Assembly: GCA_964394085.1 (NCBI GenBank)
Contig: CAYMWF010000035.1
Coordinates: forward strand, 1-55,339
DNA: 55,339 nucleotides
Direction: 5' to 3'
Source: CAYMWF01 sp964394085 [NCBI: uncultured Gemmatimonadota bacterium]
GTDB taxonomy: Bacteria; GCA-2686955; CAYMWF01
Shown here: in pieces, positions 41,420 to 49,602 of the stretch
Position numbering within the stretch: the first letter of the stretch is position 1
How the letters are laid out: each line of letters begins with the position of its first letter
Position numbers and translations under genes: made by a program
The notes under the pieces: generated by a model
Database searches by the model: none
Told to the model about the DNA's origin: nothing
The model's input: only the letters and a program-made list of their open reading frames with translations

Positions 41420-44400
41420 ATGAAAACGTATCGGTCACATGCCCTCATATGCGCGGGTACATCGTGCGTCTCGAGCGGGGCGAACAAGATAAAGACGGGG
41501 CTTGAAGCGGAACTCGAGAAGCAAGGGCTCTCGGATGAAGTCAGGGTCGTTATAACAGGCTGCAACGGTTTCTGTATAATCGGCCCCATAATCATCGTCT
41601 ATCCCGAGGGGATCTTCTACAAGAAGGTCAGGATGGATGATCTCCCGGAGCTGGTCGAAGAGCATTTCCTCAAGGGCCGGCCTCTGCAGAGGCTCTTCTT
41701 CGCCGAGCCCGATACCGCCGAGATCGTTCCCCGGATGATGGACATCAATTTCTTCAATCACCAGGTCCTCCGGGCTCTCCGCAACAGGGGCCTGATCGAC
41801 CCCGATTCCATCGATGAATACATCAGCAAGGACGGGTACCAGGCTATCCATAAATGCCTTCAGATGACGCCGGATGAGATAATCCAGGTCATGAAGGACT
41901 CCGGTCTCAGGGGGCGCGGCGGGGGCGGTTTCCCCGCGGGTTTGAAGTGGCAGTTCTGCAAGAATTCCAAGTCGGACCGGAAGTTCGCTCTCTGCAACGC
42001 CGACGAAGGCGACCCAGGCGCTTTCATGGACCGCTCGATCCTCGAGGCCGATCCGCACGCCGTCCTCGAGGGGATGATGATCGCCGGGCTGGCGATAGGC
42101 GCCGACCAGGGCTACATATACGTTCGCGCCGAGTATCCCCTGGCCATCGAGCGTCTCAACCGCGCCATCAGGCAGGCCACCGAATACGGGCTGCTGGGCG
42201 AAAATATTTTCGGTTCCGAGTTCAGTTTTCATATCGGGCTCTATATCGGTGCGGGGGCTTTCGTGTGCGGCGAGGAAACGGCCCTGATGCATTCGATCGA
42301 AGGCAAGCGCGGCATGCCGCGACCCCGGCCCCCGTTCCCGGCCCACCAGGGGCTCTGGAAGCAGCCTTCCATCCTCAACAACGTCGAGACCTATGCGAAC
42401 GTCCCTCAAATCATGCTGAACGGGGCAAGCTGGTTCGCGAGCCTGGGTACCGAGAAGAGCAAGGGAACGAAAGTATTCTCGCTGTCGGGGGCGGTAAACA
42501 ACATCGGCCTCATAGAAGTGCCGATGGGAACTTCGATCCGCACCATAATCTACGACATCGGCGGCGGCATCAAGCACGGCAGGAGCTTCAGGTCGGTGCA
42601 GGTCGGCGGCCCTTCGGGCGGTTTCCTGCCCGATTCGCTGATTGATCTGCCCGTGGATTACGAGTCGATCAACGAAACGGGCGCCATAATGGGTTCGGGC
42701 GGCATGGTGGTGATGGACAGCACCACGTGCATGGTCGACGGCGCCAAGTTCTTCCTCGAATTCACACAGGATGAGTCGTGCGGCAAGTGCACCCCCTGCC
42801 GGGTCGGAACGAGGGTGATGCTCGATATGCTCGAGCGGATCACCGAGGGGAAAGGGCGCGACGGCGATATCGAGCTGCTCGAGGAGCTTTCGCACACCAT
42901 CTGCGAATCATCCCTGTGCGGTCTCGGCCAGACGGCCCCGAACCCGGTGCTCACCTCCATCCGCTACTTCAGGGAAGAGTACGAAGAGCATATCTACAGG
43001 AAGCAGTGCCGCGCGATAGTCTGTAAAGAGATCATCTCTTCGCCGTGCCAGTATAACTGCCCCATTCACATGGACGTCCCCAGCTGGGTGACCCTCGTCG
43101 GCTGGGGCAAGCTCGACGAAGCGTATGAACTGCTCTCGGTAACCAATCCGCTGCCGGGTATCTGCGGCCGGGTCTGCAACCATCCGTGCCAGTCGGTGTG
43201 CAAGCGCCAGGAGCTCGATCAGTCGATCTCGATCAAGTTCCTCAAGCGATTCATTTCCGACTGGGAAAAGAAGAACGGACACCAGCGGGTGACGCGGTAT
43301 TCGGGCGAAACGAAGGAGAAGGTGGCGATAATCGGCTCGGGTCCCGCCGGGCTGACCTGTGCGCATTATCTCGCGCTCAACGGCTACAGACCCACGATCT
43401 ACGAGGAACTCCCGGTTGCGGGAGGCATGCTCTATGCGGGCATTCCCGCTTACAGGCTTCCCAGGGAAATCCTCAACTATGAAATCGACAGGATCAAGGC
43501 CCGCGGCGTCGAGGTGAAACTCGATACGAAATTCGGCCGGGACGTGACCTTCGACGGTCTGAGAAACGAAGATTTCAAGGCCTTTTTCATCGCCACGGGC
43601 GCTCATGAGAGCCTCAAACTCGGAATCGAGGGCGAGGATGTGGAAGGCGTTTACGACTGCATCCGCTTCCTTCGCAAGGCCAACTTCGGAGAGAAGGTGA
43701 GTCTCGGAAACCGTGTGGGCGTTATCGGCGGCGGCAACGCGGCCATCGACGCCGCCCGGATGGCTCTCAGAACCGGAAGCGAGGAAGTTACGATACTCTA
43801 CCGCCGAACCCGCAAGGAGATGCCGGCGGATGCCGCCGAGGTCGATGCCGCCGATCACGAGGGGATCAAGATCGATATCCTCACGGCGCCGAAAAGAATC
43901 ATCTCCGAAAACGGAAAACTCAAAGCTGTGGAATGCCTCCGCATGGAGCTCGGCGCTCCGGACAAGAGCGGCCGGAGACGCCCGATCCCGATCGAAGGAT
44001 CCGAATTCCTGGTAGAGCTGGACGCTCTCATCCCGGCCATCAGCCAGCAGCCTGATACGAGCTTCCTCGGTGAAAAGCACCCGTTCGAGCTCTCCCGCTG
44101 GAACAGTTTCGTCGTGAACGAGGAGACTCTCCAGAGCAACGTTGAAGACGTTTTCTGCGGCGGGGATGCGGTTACCGGCCCCGATACCGTAATCCAGGCC
44201 ATGGCTCATGGAAAGCTTGCGGCCGAATCGATAGATCAGTACCTGACCTCGGGAAAGGTGGAAAGAATCTACTCCGTGGTCGAGCCTCACCGTTTCGTGG
44301 AGCCTCTCCCGGTCAGCGAGGATGACGGGCAGCTCAAACCCGCCGTCATGCCCGAGATGGATCCGGTGGAACGGGTCAGGGTTCCCGAGGCGGAGGTGGA

Positions 44401-44470
44401 GCTCGGATTCAGCGAGGAAGCGGCCGCGGCCGAGGCCAGGCGCTGCCTCAGGTGCGACATGAAGAAATAG
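41420..44470 (+). CDS. nuoF: NuoF/HydB-type NADH dehydrogenase fused to a GltD/NfnB-type FAD-NAD(P)H module
   Basis: 1016 aa, about twice the length of NuoF. Residues 1-~95: thioredoxin-like 2Fe-2S domain with C11, C16, C48 and C52, as in HydB. Residues ~140-440: FMN/NADH module (GLRGRGGGGFPAGLKW, NADEGDPGAFMDRSILEADP, CGEETALMHSIEGKRGMPR) and SLBB domain. Cluster N3 ligands are C454, C457, C460 (SCGKCTPCR) and C500 (CGLGQT). Residues ~530-625: a Cys-rich GltD N-domain (CRAIVC, SPCQYNCPIHMDVP, CGRVCNHPCQSVC). FAD site IIGSGPAGLTCAHYLA begins near 637 and NAD(P) site IGGGNAAIDAA near 769, followed by LYRRTRKEMPA whose Arg pair suits NADPH. The end is GDAVTGPDTVIQAMAHGK and RCLRCD. HydB has a 2x[4Fe-4S] domain at the place of fusion. 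The frame is continuous, so the fusion is seen directly; the reaction is inference. Confidence 0.9.
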   Translation: MKTYRSHALICAGTSCVSSGANKIKTGLEAELEKQGLSDEVRVVITGCNGFCIIGPIIIVYPEGIFYKKVRMDDLPELVEEHFLKGRPLQRLFFAEPDTAEIVPRMMDINFFNHQVLRALRNRGLIDPDSIDEYISKDGYQAIHKCLQMTPDEIIQVMKDSGLRGRGGGGFPAGLKWQFCKNSKSDRKFALCNADEGDPGAFMDRSILEADPHAVLEGMMIAGLAIGADQGYIYVRAEYPLAIERLNRAIRQATEYGLLGENIFGSEFSFHIGLYIGAGAFVCGEETALMHSIEGKRGMPRPRPPFPAHQGLWKQPSILNNVETYANVPQIMLNGASWFASLGTEKSKGTKVFSLSGAVNNIGLIEVPMGTSIRTIIYDIGGGIKHGRSFRSVQVGGPSGGFLPDSLIDLPVDYESINETGAIMGSGGMVVMDSTTCMVDGAKFFLEFTQDESCGKCTPCRVGTRVMLDMLERITEGKGRDGDIELLEELSHTICESSLCGLGQTAPNPVLTSIRYFREEYEEHIYRKQCRAIVCKEIISSPCQYNCPIHMDVPSWVTLVGWGKLDEAYELLSVTNPLPGICGRVCNHPCQSVCKRQELDQSISIKFLKRFISDWEKKNGHQRVTRYSGETKEKVAIIGSGPAGLTCAHYLALNGYRPTIYEELPVAGGMLYAGIPAYRLPREILNYEIDRIKARGVEVKLDTKFGRDVTFDGLRNEDFKAFFIATGAHESLKLGIEGEDVEGVYDCIRFLRKANFGEKVSLGNRVGVIGGGNAAIDAARMALRTGSEEVTILYRRTRKEMPADAAEVDAADHEGIKIDILTAPKRIISENGKLKAVECLRMELGAPDKSGRRRPIPIEGSEFLVELDALIPAISQQPDTSFLGEKHPFELSRWNSFVVNEETLQSNVEDVFCGGDAVTGPDTVIQAMAHGKLAAESIDQYLTSGKVERIYSVVEPHRFVEPLPVSEDDGQLKPAVMPEMDPVERVRVPEAEVELGFSEEAAAAEARRCLRCDMKK

Positions 44471-44513
44471 CGGGAAGCGAACCGCGACGAACCGGAAATA
44501 CAAAGGTGCATCG

Positions 44514-47135
44514 ATGGTAAAAGTAACCATAGACGGGCGGAATATAGAAGTGCGCGACGGCGCCACGATCCTGGAAGCGGCGAGAGCCGGAGGTATCCAC
44601 ACGATCCCCACCCTCTGTTACGACAAGCGTCTCTCGCCCTACGGGTCGTGCAGGATCTGCCTGGTTGAAGTGGCCGGCTCCCCGAAAATGGCCGCCGCCT
44701 GCTCCATGCCGGTCTGGGAAGGGATGGAAGTCACCACCAGGAGCCCGGCGATCGAGAAAGCGCGGCGGGAGATTCTCGAGCTGCTGCTGATTCACCATCC
44801 TCTCGATTGTCCCGAGTGCGATTCGGCCGGAGAATGCGCGCTCCAGGATTACACGTTCGATTACGGACAGTTCGAAACCAGGTTCGAAGCGAAGAAGCAT
44901 TCCCGCGAAAAAGATTCTTCCGTGCCCCTGGTGGTGAGAGATCCGAACCGGTGCATCTACTGCGGGCGCTGCGTCAGGGTATGCGGCGAGCTGCAGGGAG
45001 TGCATGCAATCGACTATATCAACAGGGGTTTCGCTTCTCATATAGCGCCCCCGTTCGACGAATCTCTCGACTGCGAGTTCTGCGGGCAGTGCATCGAGGT
45101 CTGCCCCGTGGGAGCGTTGACCAGCAAACCGTTCCGCCACAAGGCCAGGCCGTGGGAGCTCGAATCAGTAACCAGTACTTGCGGTTTCTGTGCTACCGGC
45201 TGCACCGTTGAAATCGATATCAAGAAGTCGAAATCCGAAATCGTGCGGGTGCGCGCGTCAGAAGAAAAGGGAATCAATGATTACAGCCTGTGCGGCAAAG
45301 GACGGTTCGGATTCGAATTTGTGAATCATCCGGAGCGGCTCGAGCTGCCTCTCCGTCGTTCCGAGGGTCAACTGAAAGAGACGAGCTGGAGCGAAGCGAT
45401 CCGGAGCGCGGCTTTCAGCCTGAAGTCGGTGGTAGAGAAGTCCGGTGCCGGGGCGGTAGGGGGAATAGGATCCGGACGGAGCACCAACGAAGCGAATTAC
45501 CTGTTTCAGAAACTGTTCCGGCTGGGGCTGGGTTCCGACAATCTCGATACTACCGGCGGTGTTACATACATGCCCGGGCGAGAGGTGATAAACGGGATGC
45601 TGGGTCTCGGGAACGCGTACGGCTCACTGGACGATCTGGCTGAAGCCGACATGATCCTTGTGGTGGATTCGGATATCACCGACACGCATCCGGTCTTTTC
45701 GCTGCCTATCCTGAAAGCCGCCCGCTATCGCGGAGTGCCGGTCGTCACCGCCAATTCCCGGGCGAGCAAGCTGACCCGTCATTCGAGCCGCTGGATCAGG
45801 ATAAGGCCCGGCGAGGGCGCTTCCTTCCTGGCGGCCGTGATCAAATCGATGACGGACCGCGGTCTCGAAAAACCCGCCGAGGGAGCGGAAGACCTGAAGC
45901 GTCTCGAAAGCTCCATGGAAAAACGCTCGGTAGAATCGCTGGCGACCCGCGTGGGGGCTGAGACGAAAGCGATTGACGAAGCAGCCGGCATGTTCGCCGC
46001 AGCGAAGAAAGCGGTTATCGTTTTGTCCACTTCGTCTGCAGACCTGTCCAAAGGTGAGGAGATCGCCAAAGCCGCGGCGAACCTGGTGCTTCTCTCCGGC
46101 GGCGGTTCAGGGCGCATCTTTTTCCTGCCGGAGACGAATAATCTGCAGGGGGCCTGCGATTTCGGAGTAAGGGCCGGCCTGTTGCCCGGCTGGAAATACC
46201 TGAGTGATGAAAAAGCGAAGGAGCAGCTCGACGCGGCCTGGGGCGGGCCTTTTCTTATCAAGGAAGGGCAGAACCTGGAGGGTATGCTGACCGCCGCGGA
46301 AAAGGGAGACCTCAAGGCGCTGGTGATAATGGGAGCCAACCCCCTGGTCAGCCTTCCGGACCATAACCGGGTTAAAAATGCGCTGGCCGGTCTCGACCTT
46401 TTGATCGTAATCGACCAGTTCCTTACAGAGACGGCGCAGGAGGCCGCGTTCGTCCTGCCGGCGCTCGGCTGGGCCGAGGTCGACGGGTCGTATACGAACG
46501 CCGAGGGTCGCGTGCAGCGGGTTGTTTCCGCACCGGTTCGCGACAGGAAGGCGCTGCCGGATGTCGAAATACTGGAAAAGCTGGCTGACGCTCTCGGTAA
46601 GGGCTTCAGCCATAACGGGCCGGAGGAGCTTCGCGCGGAAATGGCGGCCGCGGTTCCCGTGTATGCCAACGCCTTTTCAGCATTTTCGGATGGAGCGGTT
46701 CCCGGGCACCGGTGGCCTCTCGACGCACCGGCGGAACCTTCGGGTAGATTCCGGTTCCTCTATCTTGATCAGGACAGTTTCGAAGAAAAGACGGACTCGT
46801 CTTTCCTGCTCGTAACGGGCAGCCTCAGAACGCATTCCGGCAGCATGACCCGGCGCTGTCCCGCTCTGGTTGAGGTCGCCGGCGAAACCAGGGTTTACTT
46901 AAACCCCGTCGATGCTGAAAAAATCGGCGTAAAAAACGGGGATATGGTAGCGATCCAGAAACCGGGGAAGAGCTCGATGGAACTGCCGGCGGAGCTGGAT
47001 GAAAACTTATACGAGGGAACGGTTTTCGTTCCCGTGCATTTCGGAGACCAGGCGATCCACAGACTGACCGACTGGCCCGCCGCCGGAAGGTCTTTATTAT
47101 CCTGGGTTCAGATATCGGTCGCGCAGAAAGGATGA
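44514..47135 (+). CDS. nuoG: NADH-quinone oxidoreductase subunit G
   Basis: 873 aa. The 2Fe-2S domain uses C35, C46, C49 and C63. The His-Cys3 cluster is H95, C99, C102, C108. Two [4Fe-4S] sites follow (CIYCGRCVRVC, CEFCGQCIEVC), then a further CGFCATGC...CGKGR set (the N7 type) at the start of the molybdopterin-oxidoreductase-like domain (~215-870). That domain has a C-terminal dinucleotide-binding-like end (VTGSLRTHSGSMTRRCP). No hydrogenase H-cluster motifs occur. It is therefore NuoG, not HydA, although its neighbours are HydABC-like. It is 43 bases behind the NuoF fusion. Confidence 0.95.
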   Translation: MVKVTIDGRNIEVRDGATILEAARAGGIHTIPTLCYDKRLSPYGSCRICLVEVAGSPKMAAACSMPVWEGMEVTTRSPAIEKARREILELLLIHHPLDCPECDSAGECALQDYTFDYGQFETRFEAKKHSREKDSSVPLVVRDPNRCIYCGRCVRVCGELQGVHAIDYINRGFASHIAPPFDESLDCEFCGQCIEVCPVGALTSKPFRHKARPWELESVTSTCGFCATGCTVEIDIKKSKSEIVRVRASEEKGINDYSLCGKGRFGFEFVNHPERLELPLRRSEGQLKETSWSEAIRSAAFSLKSVVEKSGAGAVGGIGSGRSTNEANYLFQKLFRLGLGSDNLDTTGGVTYMPGREVINGMLGLGNAYGSLDDLAEADMILVVDSDITDTHPVFSLPILKAARYRGVPVVTANSRASKLTRHSSRWIRIRPGEGASFLAAVIKSMTDRGLEKPAEGAEDLKRLESSMEKRSVESLATRVGAETKAIDEAAGMFAAAKKAVIVLSTSSADLSKGEEIAKAAANLVLLSGGGSGRIFFLPETNNLQGACDFGVRAGLLPGWKYLSDEKAKEQLDAAWGGPFLIKEGQNLEGMLTAAEKGDLKALVIMGANPLVSLPDHNRVKNALAGLDLLIVIDQFLTETAQEAAFVLPALGWAEVDGSYTNAEGRVQRVVSAPVRDRKALPDVEILEKLADALGKGFSHNGPEELRAEMAAAVPVYANAFSAFSDGAVPGHRWPLDAPAEPSGRFRFLYLDQDSFEEKTDSSFLLVTGSLRTHSGSMTRRCPALVEVAGETRVYLNPVDAEKIGVKNGDMVAIQKPGKSSMELPAELDENLYEGTVFVPVHFGDQAIHRLTDWPAAGRSLLSWVQISVAQKG

Positions 47136-47145
47136 GATACAGCTG

Positions 47146-48159
47146 ATGGAAATCCTCGTGGACATCGGAATTCACCTGGCCAAGATCGTCGCGGTGTTCG
47201 GTTTCGTGATGCTGGTCGTCGCCTACTGCACACTCGCGGAGAGGAAGGTGGCCGGCCATATCCAGGGGCGGTACGGTCCGAACCGTGTGGGGCCGTGGGG
47301 CCTGCTGCAGCCATTTGCCGACGGTATCAAGCTTCTGTTCAAGGAGGATCTTGTTCCGTCCGGGGCGAACAGGGGCGTATTTCTGATTGCGCCGATGATC
47401 TCGATGACGATGGCCCTTATCGCCATTGCGGTGATCCCGTTCGGAAAGCCCGTCGAAATTGCAGGCAGAACCATAACGCTGCAGATTGCCGATATCAACG
47501 TCGGCGTGCTCTACATCTTCGCCATCACATCCCTGGCGGTATACGGAATAGTCCTGGGGGGCTGGTCCTCGAACAGCAAGTATTCCCTGATGGGCGGGCT
47601 GCGATCGTCGGCGCAGATGATCAGCTACGAACTGTCGATGGGCCTGTCGGTGATCGGAGTAATAATGATAACCGGCTCCCTCACCATGTCGGGCATCGTC
47701 GAACAGCAGGCCGTCCTCTGGAATGTTTTTGTGCAGCCGGTCGGGTTCCTGATCTTCCTTATCTGCATTTTCGCTGAAAGCAACAGGCTGCCGTTCGATC
47801 TCCCCGAGGCCGAATCGGAACTGGTGGGCGGGTTCCATACCGAGTATTCGAGTATGGGTTTCGCCCTCTATTTCCTCGGTGAATATGCGGGAATGATCAC
47901 TATGTCGGCCGCGATAACCACCCTCTTTTTCGGGGGATGGCAGGGGCTGCCGCTGGTCGGCTCATTGTATATTCCAGGTGTGATCTGGTTCATCCTGAAG
48001 ATGTTTTTCTTCCTCTTCCTCTTTATGTGGGTGAGGTGGACCCTGCCGAGGTTCAGATACGATCAGCTGATGAACCTTGGCTGGAAAGTGCTGCTTCCGC
48101 TTTCGATACTCAATCTTATGGTTACGGGAGCGGTCCTGATGTTTATCGAGGGAGCCTGA
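47146..48159 (+). CDS. nuoH: NADH-quinone oxidoreductase subunit H
   Basis: 337 aa with about eight membrane helices. AERKVAGHIQGRYGPNRVGPWGLLQPFADGIKLLFKED near the N-terminus and ESNRLPFDLPEAESELVGGFHTEYSS in the centre are the classical NuoH/ND1 motifs forming the quinone-access channel. It ends ...FIEGA. Eleven bases after nuoG. Confidence 0.97.
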   Translation: MEILVDIGIHLAKIVAVFGFVMLVVAYCTLAERKVAGHIQGRYGPNRVGPWGLLQPFADGIKLLFKEDLVPSGANRGVFLIAPMISMTMALIAIAVIPFGKPVEIAGRTITLQIADINVGVLYIFAITSLAVYGIVLGGWSSNSKYSLMGGLRSSAQMISYELSMGLSVIGVIMITGSLTMSGIVEQQAVLWNVFVQPVGFLIFLICIFAESNRLPFDLPEAESELVGGFHTEYSSMGFALYFLGEYAGMITMSAAITTLFFGGWQGLPLVGSLYIPGVIWFILKMFFFLFLFMWVRWTLPRFRYDQLMNLGWKVLLPLSILNLMVTGAVLMFIEGA

Positions 48160-48254
48160 CAGACTTGTTCAGTCGAAGCGCTGTGAACGGGTATCGTCTG
48201 AAGAAAAGATGCTAACGGGTGATTCGTTTCGACCCGCATCCTGAAGGGATACAG

Positions 48255-48740
48255 ATGAAGGAATTCAAAGACAGACTCGTCAACCAGGATCGCCGCATGT
48301 CTTTCAAGGAGCGGATCTATGTTCCCGCGATACTGAAAGGCATGGGCGTGACGATAGGTCATTTTTTCAAGAAGCCGATAACCCAGCAGTATCCTGACGA
48401 GAGGCCCAGGCTGTTCGAGAGGTTTCGCGGTCTGCAGGAGCTCCTGGTCGACGAAGACGGCCGGGAAAAATGCGTGGCATGCTGCCTTTGCGCCCGGGTC
48501 TGCCCCTCCGAGGCCATCAGGATTGAAGCCGCCGAGGATGAAGAGGGGCGCAAGTATCCCGCGGAATACGACATTGATCTCGGACGGTGCATCTTCTGCG
48601 GTTATTGCGAGGAAGCGTGCCCGAAGGAAGCGATCGTTTTGAGGAGGCGTTTCGAGCTTGCCGACGATAGCCGGGAGAAACTCGTTTTTAAGAAAAAGGA
48701 ACTCCTGAACTGGACTTCGGGGCGAGGCAGCAGAAGCTGA
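48255..48740 (+). CDS. nuoI: NADH-quinone oxidoreductase subunit I
   Basis: 161 aa from the ATG at 48255 (GAAGGG upstream). Two [4Fe-4S] motifs, CVACCLCARVCPSEAI and CIFCGYCEEACPKEAI (clusters N6a and N6b). An N-terminal amphipathic stretch, ILKGMGVTIGHFFKKPITQQYPDERP, attaches it to the membrane arm. Connects the NADH-side clusters to NuoB. Confidence 0.96.
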   Translation: MKEFKDRLVNQDRRMSFKERIYVPAILKGMGVTIGHFFKKPITQQYPDERPRLFERFRGLQELLVDEDGREKCVACCLCARVCPSEAIRIEAAEDEEGRKYPAEYDIDLGRCIFCGYCEEACPKEAIVLRRRFELADDSREKLVFKKKELLNWTSGRGSRS

Positions 48741-48783
48741 CCGGATAAATAGTGAACGAAAAATGAACTCAGGAGTGTAATCG

Positions 48784-49299
48784 ATGCAGATTCTCTTCTT
48801 TATATTTGCTCTGCTGGCAGTATGCGGAGCACTGATGGTGATTTTCAGCAAGAATCCGGTCGCCAGCGCGGTGTCTCTGGTTGTCGTGCTGTTCGCACTC
48901 GCCGCCATCTACGCGCTGCTGGGAGCGTTCTTTATTTCCGTTGTCCAGGTGCTGGTCTATGCGGGTGCGATAATGGTGCTCTTCCTGTTCGTGGTAATGC
49001 TTCTCAATCTGAGAGGCACCGACATGGAAGAATCACCGTCCGGCACCTGGGGGCTTGTCGGCATGATGGCGGCGGTAATCGTTTCGATTCTGCTGGTTCC
49101 GGTTCTTTTCGGCCTGCTCGGCGGATCGGGAGCCGAAACGAAAGAAGGGCCGGGCAACACGGAGCTTGTCGGCGAACTTCTGTTCACAAAGTACCTGCTG
49201 CCGTTCGAGCTGACATCTTTCCTCCTGCTGGCCGCCATGGTGGGAGTTATCGTACTCGTCAAGCGAGAACGCGATTCGCGTCGGGATAGGGGGCGATAA
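48784..49299 (+). CDS. nuoJ: NADH-quinone oxidoreductase subunit J
   Basis: 171 aa, five membrane helices. The third holds VQVLVYAGAIMVLFLFVVMLLNL, the NuoJ/ND6 signature. A Gly/Glu-rich loop (GGSGAETKEGPGNTE) precedes the last helix. The tail is strongly basic. TAA overlaps the ATG of nuoK by one base boundary (no gap). Confidence 0.96.
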   Translation: MQILFFIFALLAVCGALMVIFSKNPVASAVSLVVVLFALAAIYALLGAFFISVVQVLVYAGAIMVLFLFVVMLLNLRGTDMEESPSGTWGLVGMMAAVIVSILLVPVLFGLLGGSGAETKEGPGNTELVGELLFTKYLLPFELTSFLLLAAMVGVIVLVKRERDSRRDRGR

Positions 49300-49602
49300 A
49301 TGGTTTCGTTCAATTTTTGTGGAGTGTTGAGTGCCATTCTTTTCACAATCGGCGCGGCGGGAGTCCTGAGCAGGCGAAACGCTATTATCGTATTCATGTC
49401 GATTGAAATCATGCTCAACGCCGTCAACCTCGCCTTCGTTACATTCTCGAAACTACATGGCGGACTGGACGGCCAGATATTCGTTTTTTTCGTTATGACG
49501 GTGGCCGCGGCTGAAGCAGCTGTGGGGCTGGCGTTGATTGTTGCGGTTTACAGGCACATCCGGTCCGTGGATGTCTCGCTGATCGACCGGATGAAAGGGT
49601 AA
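49300..49602 (+). CDS. nuoK: NADH-quinone oxidoreductase subunit K
   Basis: 100 aa, three helices. Glutamates in [14 protein letters not shown] (helix 2) and [13 protein letters not shown] (helix 3) are the conserved proton-relay residues of NuoK/ND4L. Starts directly after nuoJ and overlaps nuoL by one base. Confidence 0.96.
   Translation: MVSFNFCGVLSAILFTIGAAGVLSRRNAIIVFMSIEIMLNAVNLAFVTFSKLHGGLDGQIFVFFVMTVAAAEAAVGLALIVAVYRHIRSVDVSLIDRMKG

Noticed and set aside
42908-44611. 567-codon open frame on - strand
   Set aside because: Antisense to the NuoF-GltD fusion, whose Cys and nucleotide motifs make the + frame certain.
44514-47135. NuoG homologue as an [FeFe] hydrogenase HydA, suggested by its neighbours
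   Set aside because: None of the H-cluster Cys motifs is present, while the NuoG N7-type cluster and molybdopterin-like domain are.
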